From positions 1 through 13,582 of the forward strand of contig WJIO01000194.1 of the NCBI GenBank assembly GCA_014730235.1: 13,582 bases of DNA, read 5' to 3'. The notes beneath the pieces are model-generated. The model had not been told where the DNA came from, ran no database searches, and saw only the letters and a program-made list of their open reading frames with translations. Below are positions 1 through 8,300 of the stretch, piece after piece (position 1 is the stretch's first letter; the number at the start of each line of letters is the position of its first letter). A program made the position numbers and the translations under genes. This stretch comes from Candidatus Poribacteria bacterium (GTDB lineage Bacteria > Poribacteria > DTPJ01 > WJIO01).

Positions 1-410
1 CAACGGAACTGCCCGGGGTCCCAACCTTCAGTACCCCACTGAATCTTAAATGTGCCTTCGGAGTCAAACTTCTGGATGCGGTCATTCCATGTATCAGCTA
101 CATATACGTTACCGGAACTGTCAACGCATATACCGGCAGGCCCACGGAACTGCCCGGGGTCCCAACCATAATTACCCCACTGAATCTTAAATGTGCCTTC
201 GGAGTCAAACTTCTGTATGCGGTGATTATCTCTATCAGCCACATATACGTTACCGGAATTATCAACAGCTACGCCAGCAGGCTCCCGTAGGCCCATTATT
301 TCCTCTGGCCACTGCCGCACAAACACATATTCTCCTTCAGCCTTTACAACAGTTGAGCATAATAAAAACACCGCCACAGCCAATAACAGGTTAAATATTC
401 TTTTACCCAT
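1..410 (-). CDS. Exported NHL-repeat (beta-propeller) protein, C-terminus beyond window
   Basis: Open from an ATG at 410 down to base 1 without a stop, so the 3' part is missing; about 136 residues are visible. GGGAG lies a few bases upstream of the ATG. Residues 1-27 form a signal peptide (MGKR, then a leucine/valine-rich core, ending near VVKAEG). NHL repeats follow, with the typical GVAVD-SGNVYVAD-NHRIQKFDSEG pattern; two are nearly complete and a third begins at the edge. The repeat unit is 47 residues (141 bp), and the DNA copies at 3-143 and 144-284 are about 85% identical by eye. NHL repeats build propellers that usually bind proteins or carbohydrates; no enzymatic residues are visible. 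The gene is 59 bp downstream of the binding-protein gene on the same strand, so it may be in the ppdK operon or use its own weak promoter. The family is well supported; the function is unknown. Confidence 0.85.
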   Translation of the reverse strand, partial: MGKRIFNLLLAVAVFLLCSTVVKAEGEYVFVRQWPEEIMGLREPAGVAVDNSGNVYVADRDNHRIQKFDSEGTFKIQWGNYGWDPGQFRGPAGICVDSSGNVYVADTWNDRIQKFDSEGTFKIQWGTEGWDPGQFR

Positions 411-459
411 AGCATTCTCCCTTCATACACTTAAGATCAGCAGCCATTTCCTTTTGCAT

Positions 460-486
460 ATTATAACGCTCATCTCCCCGAATCAA
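460..486 (-). promoter_or_regulatory. Possible sigma-70 promoter for the NHL-repeat gene
   Basis: Reading the minus strand, TTGATT (481-486) is followed after 15 bases by a perfect TATAAT (460-465), about 50 bases upstream of the NHL-protein ATG. The spacer is shorter than the usual 17 bases and the -35 box overlaps the 3' end of the preceding gene, so this is only a candidate internal promoter. Confidence 0.3.
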
Positions 487-1480
487 GCTGGGGCCATGTT
501 TTATTCATCAGGGATATATTTTCTTTTGTAATAATCCTCAAAGGCCCGAATTTGACTTTAATTTTTGGGTCTTGTTCTCCTAGTTCTTCATCATAACCGA
601 AATCGCTATCTTTTGCAACAGCAATTGCAATGCTTAAGGCCTCAATTCCTCTTTCGTATAACATCCTGTCAACTTCTGCGTCGTGATTGCCGTTTTTTAT
701 GGCCATACAGGCGTTTAGTTTTGCACCTATGCCAGCAGTGATGATCCGGTCTGTAAGCCTTCTTTCTTTTACAGCTTTTACTGCACCCATTGACAGTTCA
801 CTACTGCATGCGATAATTGCCTGGATATTATCGGCGTATTTATTCAGCGTTTCTCTTGTTGTCTGGGCTGCAAGTCTTTCGTCCCATTCAGGGTGATATT
901 CATCTGCTACAACCCTTATGCCTTCGCTTTTTTCCAGTATTCTGTATATGCCCAGTGTAAGCTGTCGGGAAACATTATCGTTGCGTGGGCCTTCTAATAT
1001 AATTACATTGCCGCTTCCATTAAGACGCTTTACCACGAAATCAGCTATAGCTTTACCGGCTTCAAAATTATCAAATTTGACATATCCTTCTACATGGGTA
1101 TCGGGAGGCAGGGGGTCATTTAGTAATACTACAGGTATACCAATTTTATGAGTTTCTCTTATAATTAATTCCCGTTCTCTGGAATGATAATGGCTTAGAA
1201 TTAACGCCGCTATATCTGATTCTAAAATTGTCGGAAAGCCTTCTTCACTTCTGACTATTTTTGCACCATATTTTTCAGCGTTATCTTCAATACCCTCATC
1301 CATCACCATACAGTCAAATTGATTCGCTCCGGAAAGGATAACGCCTATTTTTGTGCGTTCTTCTCCCTTATCACATGCTGTCAACACGATTAATAGAGTT
1401 GTATATATAAAGCAGAAAAGCACAAGGCGTAAAACACCCTGTGCTCTTCCGTTATTTTCGGTTTTCCTTTGAAGCTTCAC
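470..1480 (-). CDS. Sugar-type periplasmic substrate-binding lipoprotein (RbsB/XylF-like fold)
   Basis: 336 residues. The start is GTG at 1480, directly abutting the TAA of ppdK, which suggests translational coupling; a purine-rich stretch within the last ppdK codons would serve as ribosome site. The N-terminus is basic (MKLQRK), then a hydrophobic core and a lipobox LTAC with the lipidated Cys at residue 36, so the mature protein is membrane-anchored and faces the periplasm. The rest resembles the sugar ABC-transporter binding family (Peripla_BP_4): a KIGVILSG first strand near 44-51 and a FDNFEAGKAIADF...GNVIILEGP segment in the middle. No permease or ATPase gene is in view. It may serve a distant transporter or act as a sensor partner; ligand unknown. 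The PBP fold is fairly sure, the sugar ligand only inferred from the family. Confidence 0.85.
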   Translation of the reverse strand: MKLQRKTENNGRAQGVLRLVLFCFIYTTLLIVLTACDKGEERTKIGVILSGANQFDCMVMDEGIEDNAEKYGAKIVRSEEGFPTILESDIAALILSHYHSRERELIIRETHKIGIPVVLLNDPLPPDTHVEGYVKFDNFEAGKAIADFVVKRLNGSGNVIILEGPRNDNVSRQLTLGIYRILEKSEGIRVVADEYHPEWDERLAAQTTRETLNKYADNIQAIIACSSELSMGAVKAVKERRLTDRIITAGIGAKLNACMAIKNGNHDAEVDRMLYERGIEALSIAIAVAKDSDFGYDEELGEQDPKIKVKFGPLRIITKENISLMNKTWPQLDSGR

Positions 1481-4132
1481 TTACTCGTCCATTTTACCTT
1501 CTTCACGCAGTTTAGCATGAGCGGCTGCCAGTCTGGCAACAGGAACGCGGAATGGTGAGCAGCTGACGTAGTTAAGACCAACTCTGTGGCAGAAATCTAC
1601 CGTCTTGGGATCGCCGCCGTGCTCGCCGCAGATACCTACTTCCAGGTCATTAGTAGTTGAGCGACCTTTTTCCACAGCGATTCTGATGAGTTCGCCTACA
1701 CCCTTTTCATCAACAGTCATGAATGGGTTGACTTCCAGGATTCCGCCTTCGATGTAGTCCTGAAGGAATTTACCTTCTGCATCGTCGCGGCTCATACCGA
1801 AGGTTGTCTGAGTCAGGTCATTGGTTCCAAATGAGAAGAATTCAGCAAATTCGGCAATTTCATCAGCAGTCAGAGCAGCCCGGGGAAGCTCGATCATGGT
1901 TCCAACCATGTATTCAAGTTCAACACCGGCTTCTTCCAGAACTTCCTTGGCGACTCTGTCACATATTTCCTTCTGGAGTTCCAGCTCTCTTGCCTGACCT
2001 ACCAGAGGTATCATGATTTCCGGAATAACCTCTTTGCCCTTCTTGGCAACTTCAACAGCGGCTTCAATAATGGCCCTGGCCTGCATCTCGGTTATTTCAG
2101 GATAAGCGATACCTAAACGACAGCCACGATGTCCCAGCATGGGGTTAGCTTCGTGAAGGGATTCAATCTTGTCTTTCAGCTTTGCCAGGTCAATACCGAC
2201 CTCTTCAGCGAGTTCCTTAACTTCCTCTTCACTGTGTGGCAAAAACTCATGAAGCGGTGGGTCAAGGGTTCGGATAATGACCGGCAGGCCTTCCATAGCT
2301 TCAAATATTTCAATAAAGTCCTGTCTCTGCATAGGCAGAAGCTTTTCCAGGGCTTTTCTTCTATCTTCTTCGTTATTGGCAACTATCATCTCACGCATAG
2401 TGGTAATTCTGTCTTCTTCAAAGAACATGTGTTCTGTACGGCAAAGACCAATACCCTCAGCGCCGAATGAGCGAGCGCGTTTTGCACCGGCAGGAGTGTC
2501 GGTGTTGGTTCTGACGCCAAGTGTCCTGATCTCGTCTACCCATTCCATAAGTTCGCCGAAGTCGCCGCTCATGGTTGGTTCGATAAGCTCAACTTCACCC
2601 AGCATGACTTTACCAACGTGACCATCCAGACTGAGTACATCGCCTTCTTTGACAACAATATCCCCAGCGGTGAATTTTTTACCTGATTCATCTACGGTAA
2701 TATCACTACATCCAACAACACAGCATTTACCCATGTCACGACCAACGATAGCAGCATGGGATGTCATACCACCGGTAGCAGTAAGTATACCCTGAGATGC
2801 GTGCATGCCGCCAACATCTTCGGGAGAGGTGAAATTACGCACCAGGATGACTTTTTCGCCCAACTTAGCCATTTCCATAGCTGTTTCTGCGGTAAATACG
2901 GCTTTACCAACAGCAGCACCAGGGCCAGCCGGAAGACCTTCACCAATTACTTCAGCTTTGGATTTTGTGTTAACCATAGGGTGAAGCAATTGTTCGATCT
3001 TTTCAGCAGGAACACGAGAGACGGCTGTTTCTTTGTCTATCATGCCTTCTTTTACCATTTCAACGGCGATACGGACATCAGCCATAGCGGTTCTTTTACC
3101 ACGTCTGGTCTGAAGTAACCACAGTTTTCCTTGCTGAACGGTAAATTCCAGGTCCTGCATATCTTTGTAATGCTTTTCCAGCTTTTGTTCGATTTCACGA
3201 AGCTGATTATAAACTTCTGGCATAGCTTTCTGAAGTTCATCCACGTGGATAGGTGTTCTAATACCAGCAACAACGTCTTCGCCCTGGGCATTGAACAGAT
3301 AATCAGCGAAGAACTTGTTTTCACCTGTGGCCGGGTTACGGGTAAAGGCGACGCCTGTTCCTGAGTCATCACCCATGTTACCAAAGACCATAGTCTGAAC
3401 ATTAACAGCAGTAGAGCCTTCATCATCGCTAATACCGTTAATTCTTCTGTAGATAATAGCTCTTTCAGAATCACGGGAGCCAAATACGGCGTCTCTGGCC
3501 ATCAGTAACTGATCCATAGGATCCTGTGGGAATTCTTCACCCATTTCACGCTTGTATATTTCTTTATATTTTTCGATCAGTTTTTTCAGATCGTCAGCAT
3601 CCAGATCAGTGTCCAGTTCAACGCCTTTGTCTTTCTTCATCTCGGCTAAAGCGTCTTCAAAAAATTCAATGTCGACACCCATGGCCACGTCACTGAACAT
3701 CTGGATAAGTCTTCGATATGAATCATAAGCAAAACGAGGATTACCGGTCTTTTTTGCCAAGCCCTCAACTGTAACATCATTAAGACCGACGTTTAGTATG
3801 GTTTCCATCATACCGGGCATGGACATGGCAGCACCGGAACGAACAGAAAAAAGAAGAGGATCTTCAGGATCGCCAAATTTCATCCCCATTACTTCTTCTA
3901 CCTTGGCGATATTTTCTTTTATTTGCTCATCCAGGTCTTCGGGATATGTTTTATCATGGTCGTAATAATAACGACATACTTTAGTTGTAATTGTGAAGCC
4001 CGGTGGAACGGGGATACCGAGATTAGTCATCTCAGCCAGGTTAGCACCTTTGCCACCCAGCAGTTTTTTCATCTCGGCTTTTCCGTCTGCTTTACCGTCT
4101 CCAAAAAAGTATACATGCTTGTCTTGAGACAT
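1481..4132 (-). CDS. ppdK: Pyruvate, phosphate dikinase
   Basis: 883 residues, the usual length for bacterial PPDK, which reversibly converts pyruvate, ATP and phosphate to phosphoenolpyruvate, AMP and pyrophosphate in the cytoplasm. Order: N-terminal ATP-grasp nucleotide domain (about 1-340, with GGKGANLAEM near 26-35 and the SVRSGAAMSMPGMM segment near 96-109), the swivelling phosphohistidine domain with TGGMTSHAA and catalytic His459 (the preceding Thr457 matches the regulatory Thr of plant PPDK), and the C-terminal PEP/pyruvate TIM barrel with GICGEHGGDP and catalytic Cys835. All key motifs are intact. The ATG at 4132 has GGAGG about 6 bases upstream. It is transcribed from a good promoter at 4344-4372 through a structured leader of about 200 nt, and is followed without a gap by a binding lipoprotein. 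In anaerobes PPDK often works with pyrophosphate-linked glycolysis or gluconeogenesis. Confidence 0.98.
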   Translation of the reverse strand: MSQDKHVYFFGDGKADGKAEMKKLLGGKGANLAEMTNLGIPVPPGFTITTKVCRYYYDHDKTYPEDLDEQIKENIAKVEEVMGMKFGDPEDPLLFSVRSGAAMSMPGMMETILNVGLNDVTVEGLAKKTGNPRFAYDSYRRLIQMFSDVAMGVDIEFFEDALAEMKKDKGVELDTDLDADDLKKLIEKYKEIYKREMGEEFPQDPMDQLLMARDAVFGSRDSERAIIYRRINGISDDEGSTAVNVQTMVFGNMGDDSGTGVAFTRNPATGENKFFADYLFNAQGEDVVAGIRTPIHVDELQKAMPEVYNQLREIEQKLEKHYKDMQDLEFTVQQGKLWLLQTRRGKRTAMADVRIAVEMVKEGMIDKETAVSRVPAEKIEQLLHPMVNTKSKAEVIGEGLPAGPGAAVGKAVFTAETAMEMAKLGEKVILVRNFTSPEDVGGMHASQGILTATGGMTSHAAIVGRDMGKCCVVGCSDITVDESGKKFTAGDIVVKEGDVLSLDGHVGKVMLGEVELIEPTMSGDFGELMEWVDEIRTLGVRTNTDTPAGAKRARSFGAEGIGLCRTEHMFFEEDRITTMREMIVANNEEDRRKALEKLLPMQRQDFIEIFEAMEGLPVIIRTLDPPLHEFLPHSEEEVKELAEEVGIDLAKLKDKIESLHEANPMLGHRGCRLGIAYPEITEMQARAIIEAAVEVAKKGKEVIPEIMIPLVGQARELELQKEICDRVAKEVLEEAGVELEYMVGTMIELPRAALTADEIAEFAEFFSFGTNDLTQTTFGMSRDDAEGKFLQDYIEGGILEVNPFMTVDEKGVGELIRIAVEKGRSTTNDLEVGICGEHGGDPKTVDFCHRVGLNYVSCSPFRVPVARLAAAHAKLREEGKMDE

Positions 4133-4337
4133 TCAAATCCTCCAATTGTTAATTTTTTTATGAACAAAACGCATAGTTCAGCCTATGTGAAAGCTATGAT
4201 AGGAAATTCAGGAACGAAGTTTCTAATGGTGGGACAGGCGTTTATCTGTCCGGTTGGGTGAGAACCCGGTCTAGTGGAATTTATTCCTAGACAATAATTT
4301 TGTAAAAATATCTTGATTAAATTCAATCAATTCCCGA
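4133..4337 (-). promoter_or_regulatory. Structured 5' leader of ppdK (candidate cis-regulatory RNA)
   Basis: From the predicted start site near 4337 to the ppdK ATG is about 200 nt. It contains three closely packed hairpins: 4269-4292 (GTCTAG/CTAGAC plus GAAT/ATTC with a 2-nt bulge), 4256-4267 (GGGT, 4-nt loop, ACCC) and 4232-4251 (GGACAG, 8-nt loop, CTGTCC). A CCGG at 4250-4253 could instead pair with CCGG at 4266-4269, which would break the neighbouring stems, so alternative folds are possible. A weaker CATAG/CTATG pair lies nearer the gene. No U-rich terminator stem or sequestered GGAGG is obvious. I do not recognise a known riboswitch class. Hairpins look alike on both strands, so a plus-strand RNA cannot be excluded. 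Confidence 0.45.
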
Positions 4338-4343
4338 ATGAAA

Positions 4344-4372
4344 ATGTTAGCATACTAAAGGATAACTGTCAA
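4344..4372 (-). promoter_or_regulatory. Sigma-70-type promoter of the ppdK operon
   Basis: On the minus strand a perfect -35 TTGACA (4367-4372), a 17-base spacer and a -10 TAACAT (4344-4349, four of six consensus bases). The spacer and -10 hold a small palindrome TTAGTATGCTAA (4347-4358), a possible operator. Start predicted near 4337. Confidence 0.65.
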
Positions 4373-4390
4373 GTAAAGAATTAAGACACA

Positions 4391-4672
4391 AAGCATAAAT
4401 TTCTTGTCCGGATCCAAGCATAAAATTTATGTCCCTGTGTTATTGTGAAGAACGGTGTAACAAATAAAGTTTGGTTCTTCCGGGTTCAGTGTGTTAAAGA
4501 TAAGAAACTACTATATGCTGTCATTCCTGCGAAAGCAGGAATCCAGCATTTGTGCTGATGATTCCGGATTCCTGCTTTCGCAGGAATGACAGGCTGAGAG
4601 AATTTTCAAATTATTACCATACTCAAACTGGAAGAGCCAAAGTTTTCACGGACATAAAGTTTATGCTTGGAT
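4391..4672. repeat. Older inverted-repeat element interrupted by a MITE
   Basis: A 23-base arm at 4412-4434 (starting ATCCAAGCATAAA, ending TTTATGTCC) recurs inverted at 4650-4672 with one mismatch. A diverged direct copy of the AAGCATAAA...TTGTCC part lies at 4391-4409. The arms enclose a GG...CC-ended element (4473-4638); removing that element and one copy of its flanking AAAGTTT leaves the arms about 44 bases apart, so the outer palindrome is older. No coding potential; origin unknown. Confidence 0.6.
4473..4638. mobile_element. MITE-like element A, ISL3-type ends
   Basis: About 166 bp with no ORF. The ends are imperfect inverted repeats: GGTTCTTCCGGGTTCAGTG on the left, and GGCTCTTCCAGTTTGAGTA on the right read inwards. 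The GG(T/C)TCTT start is like ISL3-family insertion sequences. Inside is a long cruciform: TGTCATTCCTGCGAAAGCAG... at 4519 onwards answered by its inverse ending near 4592, with a small CAGCA/TGCTG hairpin at the centre. The direct repeat AAAGTTT abuts both ends (4466-4472 and 4639-4645), as a target duplication would. It lies inside an older inverted repeat. Confidence 0.7.
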
Positions 4673-4892
4673 TAAGACAAATTTAGTCATATTCAAATGA
4701 TCATATTATAGATATGCCACTAACCTCTGTAAATTATAACATATATTAATTTAAATTTCAACGGATTGGTTGAATAAAAATACATTAATAGATTTCCTTT
4801 GCCAGAAATTAACATTTTAATTGAAAATTCTCTCAGTTCGTCATTTCTGCGAAACTCTTATTCCCCTTTGCTCAAGCTTTTTGAAAAAGCTT
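4673..4892. other. AT-rich intergenic stretch with a MITE fragment
   Basis: No gene is seen. Bases 4823-4854 match, inverted, the right-hand interior of element A (GAAAATTCTCTCAG then a degenerate GTCATTTCTGCGAAA), so this is a broken copy. A 21-base perfect palindrome, CAAGCTTTTT, G, AAAAAGCTTG, occupies 4873-4893 and abuts the next element. It has no U-run after it, so I do not call it a terminator. Confidence 0.5.
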
Positions 4893-5041
4893 GGTTCTTC
4901 CGGGTTTAGTGTGGTAATGAAGAAAGATAACAAATTATACAAATTATAAAGGAAAAACCTACTTTTCATGTCATTCCTGCGAAAGCAGGAATGACAGCAT
5001 AAAGAAGTTTCTTATCTTTACCTCGCTAAACCCGAAAAACC
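4893..5041. mobile_element. MITE-like element B (rearranged copy with two left-type ends)
   Basis: Left end GGTTCTTCCGGGTTTAGTG. The right end read inwards is GGTTTTTCGGGTTTAGCG, then GGTAAAGATAAGAAAC as in the left interior of element A; both halves are thus of left type. The centre is a perfect hairpin, TGTCATTCCTGC / GAAA / GCAGGAATGACA, at 4969-4996. No flanking duplication is visible. With the nearby right-type fragment at 4823-4854 this suggests recombination between copies. Confidence 0.6.
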
Positions 5042-5054
5042 CTTTCTTTTTTAG

Positions 5055-5083
5055 TTGATCTGGATATATCAGTATTGTATCAT
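5055..5083 (+). promoter_or_regulatory. Probable sigma-70-type promoter of the kinase-regulator operon
   Basis: TTGATC (5055-5060, four of six), a 17-base spacer, then TATCAT (5078-5083, five of six). It begins 14 bp after MITE element B and would give a leader of about 280 nt before the histidine kinase. Confidence 0.45.
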
Positions 5084-5370
5084 ATTACGAAAGGGAATAA
5101 TAACATTTAATGCAATTATTTGCACATTTCTGGTTACTTTCATAAGAGTTGTACCGTCCAGACCTATTGCATGTGAATTCTCTTATACAGATATTATCAT
5201 CTGGACATCAATATTCGGCGTTGTCATAGCATTATTTTCCTATGGCGCATAACTCATGGAATTTACGGCAAAACACATATCCGGGGGCAGGTTTACATAT
5301 ACGTTTCGGCCCTGATTCAAATGCCACTTCTGCCAAACCTCCAGCAGAAGACAAGCATCCCTAAAAAGCT
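5084..5370 (+). other. Leader/intergenic region upstream of the histidine kinase
   Basis: No convincing gene. A 65-codon frame from TTG 5055 to 5252 ends in a hydrophobic stretch (DIIIWTSIFGVVIALFSYGA), but its start codon is the -35 box. A 40-codon frame, ATG 5242 to TAA 5364, ends 6 bases before the kinase ATG and is in the same reading frame as the kinase, with a hydrophilic tail (ATSAKPPAEDKHP). Neither has a good ribosome site; they could be remnants, a short leader peptide or chance. No -24/-12 promoter was found here. Confidence 0.3.
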
Positions 5371-8300
5371 ATGGAAGAATATGCTGAAAAAAAAGAAAAA
5401 TATATGGTAGTTTTAAGGGGATTTTTGGTTCTCCTGGCTATTTATTTGACTGGTTTTTATAATTATTTGTTATTTCACAGTCTGGCTGAATTATTCAGTA
5501 TTGTTGTGGCCTTCAGTATTTTTACTCTGGCTTATAATTCCAGGAGATTTATTGACAATAATTACCTGCTTTTTATGGGACTTGCTTCCTTTTTTATTGC
5601 AATACTGGACATGCTGCATACTCTCAGTTACAAGGGTATGGGAGTATTTCCGGGATTCACTGCAAATCTACCTACCCAGTTATGGATCATGGCCCGTTAC
5701 ATGGGCGGTATATCTTTCCTTATCGCCCCACTTATGCTGAAAAGAAAACTAAATATCGGACTTATTCTCATTATTTACTCAGCAGCTTTATCTCTGCTAC
5801 TTCTATCATTGTTTTACTGGCGTATATTTCCTGATTGTTATATAGAAGGCTCAGGATTGACGCCCTTTAAGATAGTAAGTGAATATATTATATCTTTGCT
5901 TTTATTAATCTCTGTAATATTATTATACTTAAAACGCAGGGAATTCGAAACCGGTATATTCTATCTTCTTTCAGCTTCTATTATTGTTACAATTGCTTCA
6001 GAATTAGCTTTTACTTTATATATAAGCGTTTACGGCTTTTCTAATATGCTGGGCCATTTGTTTAAGATAGTAGCATTTTACCTGCTATACAGAGCATTAG
6101 TGCAAACAGGACTGGTCAAACCTTATCTCCTATTGTTCAGAAACCTCAAAAACAGTCAGGAAATCCTTAAGCTAGAGCGGGATAAAGCCCAAAAATATCT
6201 GGAAGTTGCAGGCGTTATTATAATTTCAATTGCTCCGGATAAAAAAGTAACCACAATAAACCGTAAAGGCTGTGAAATATTGGGATATCCAAAGGAGGAT
6301 ATTATAGGCAAAAACTGGTTTCAGAATTTTCTACCGGAGAATGTACGGGATGAAGTAGAAAATGTATTCGAACAGTTGATAAAGGGAAAGACAGATATTT
6401 ATGAACACTACGACAGCCGTATAGTAAATAAAGATGGCGAAGAGAGGATAATATCATGGAATAATACTGTCCTTACCAATGAAGATGGTAAAATACTGGG
6501 AACATTAAGCTCTGGTGAGGATGTAACCGAAAATATAATTATGGAGGAAAACCTTCAATGGGAACTAATGGTAAATACAGCCATAGCAGACCTGGCAAAC
6601 GAATTAATTAACCCTTCATCTACAATAGAAAATATTACAAACAAAGTTTTAGAACATGCAAGAAAAGTAACAGAAAGCGAACACGGATATGTATCTTCTA
6701 TCGATCCCACCACTGGAAATAATGTTAGAATTGCTATAACAGACTTTTCAGGAAATAGTTTTTTAATACCAGACAAGAATAATAACATTGTATTTTCTGC
6801 TGATAAAAACGGTAAATATCCGGGTTTAAGGGGATATTCTCTTAACTCCCGCAAACCCTTCTACACAAATTCACCTCAGAACCATAAAGTGTATAAAGGT
6901 GTTCCCGAAGGACATATCCTCATAAAGAATTTTTTATCAACTCCTGCTGTAGTTGGGGATCAACTTATGGGACAGATAACCCTGGCTAACTCCAAAAGAG
7001 ATTACACAGAACAGGATATTAAAGCTGTAAAACGAATGGCTGATATATATGCTCTGGCTGTCCAGAACATGAGAGCTGAACAGGCTTTGAGAAAAGCACT
7101 GCAAATATCACAACAAAGGGAAGCTGAAAGTTCGGCTTTACTCGAAGGTTCTCGGGCAGTTCTTGAGTACCGGGATTTTAAAAGCGCAGCCAGTTCCTTG
7201 TTTGAATATTGTAAAAATATTGTAGGGGCTACAGCCGGGTGCATTGCATTGCTTTACAATAAAGGTCAGGAATATGATATTCTATATACGGACAACGGAA
7301 ATTTATCATGCAATGAAAACTCGGATGATCAAATACCCATAATGGAGTTGCGTCATAAAGTTTACAAAACCCGTAAAGCCATTTATTCTAACCGTATTTC
7401 CGTATCCGGAGATCGTTCCATAACTATAGAAAACGTTTTGTTTGCACCTATGATAATTGGAAAAGAAATGGTAGGATTGCTGGGACTTGCTGACAAGCCC
7501 GGTGGTTTTAATGAAAAAGACACATGGCTAGCGTCTCTGTTTGCTGAATTTGCCGCTATCGCTCTACATAACAGCCGAACTCTGGAATCTCTGGAACGAA
7601 GTGAACAAAGATTTAGATCTGTAATTCAGACCGCAAGTGATGCTATAATTGCATTTGACAGCGATTTTAAAGTAGTCTTCTGGAGTGAAAGCGCAGAAAA
7701 TCTTTTTGGTTATCCCTCCGAAGAATCTGAGGGATTATCTGTATTGGAAATAATTCCTGAAAAATTCCTGAACATATGCAAAAACGAGCTACCCCAGGTT
7801 AAAAAGACAGGAGAAACAAATAATACATTTGAAGTGACGGCTATGCGAAAAGATGGAATAGAAGTACCAGTAGAAATTTCCCTTACTTCCTGGTCTGCCA
7901 GGAATGAATTATTTTACACTGCCATAGCAAGAGATATAACAGATCGTAAAGAAGCGCAAGCCAAAAAAGCCGTAGAGCACGAAGCAGAACGTCAAAGGGT
8001 ATTGAGTATGCGTTCAGACAGATTACGTTCTCTTGGTGAAATGGCTGCCGGTATTGCTCATGAACTCAATCAACCTCTGGTGGGAGTCAGGGGAATGGCC
8101 GAACACCTGGTTATAAGCATTGAAAGGGACTGGGAACTGACAGATGAGAAAATTCGCGATCGGGCATCAACCATAGTGGAACAGGCAGACAGAATGGTTC
8201 ATATTATTGACCATATCCGGGTTTTTGCCAGAGAAGCAGGAAAACCAGAGGTAAAAGCTATAAAAGTCAACCAAATAGTCAGAGCAAGTATGGGGCTTTT

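Noticed and set aside
2129-3118. Several 100-120-codon plus-strand frames across ppdK
   Set aside because: They lie antisense inside a gene with full PPDK homology and all motifs; shadow frames without own signals.
3923-4261. 112-codon plus-strand frame overlapping the ppdK start and leader
   Set aside because: It covers the ppdK N-terminus, ribosome site and leader hairpins in antisense and shows no recognisable protein character.
4873-4893. Perfect 21-base palindrome as a terminator
   Set aside because: AT-rich stem and no T-run on either side; more likely an insertion-site palindrome.
4519-4996. Regularly repeated GTCATTCCTGCGAAAGCAGG units resembling a CRISPR array
   Set aside because: The units are palindromic cores of separate mobile elements in both orientations, irregularly spaced, with no uniform spacers or cas genes.
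5227-5242. TAGCATTATTTTCCTA as a regulator site for autoregulation of the kinase operon
   Set aside because: One arm is degenerate and the spacing differs from the downstream palindromes.
5055-5252. 65-codon frame with a hydrophobic C-terminus upstream of the kinase
   Set aside because: Its TTG start coincides with the -35 box, there is no ribosome site, and the other two frames are also largely open here; kept only as a remark.
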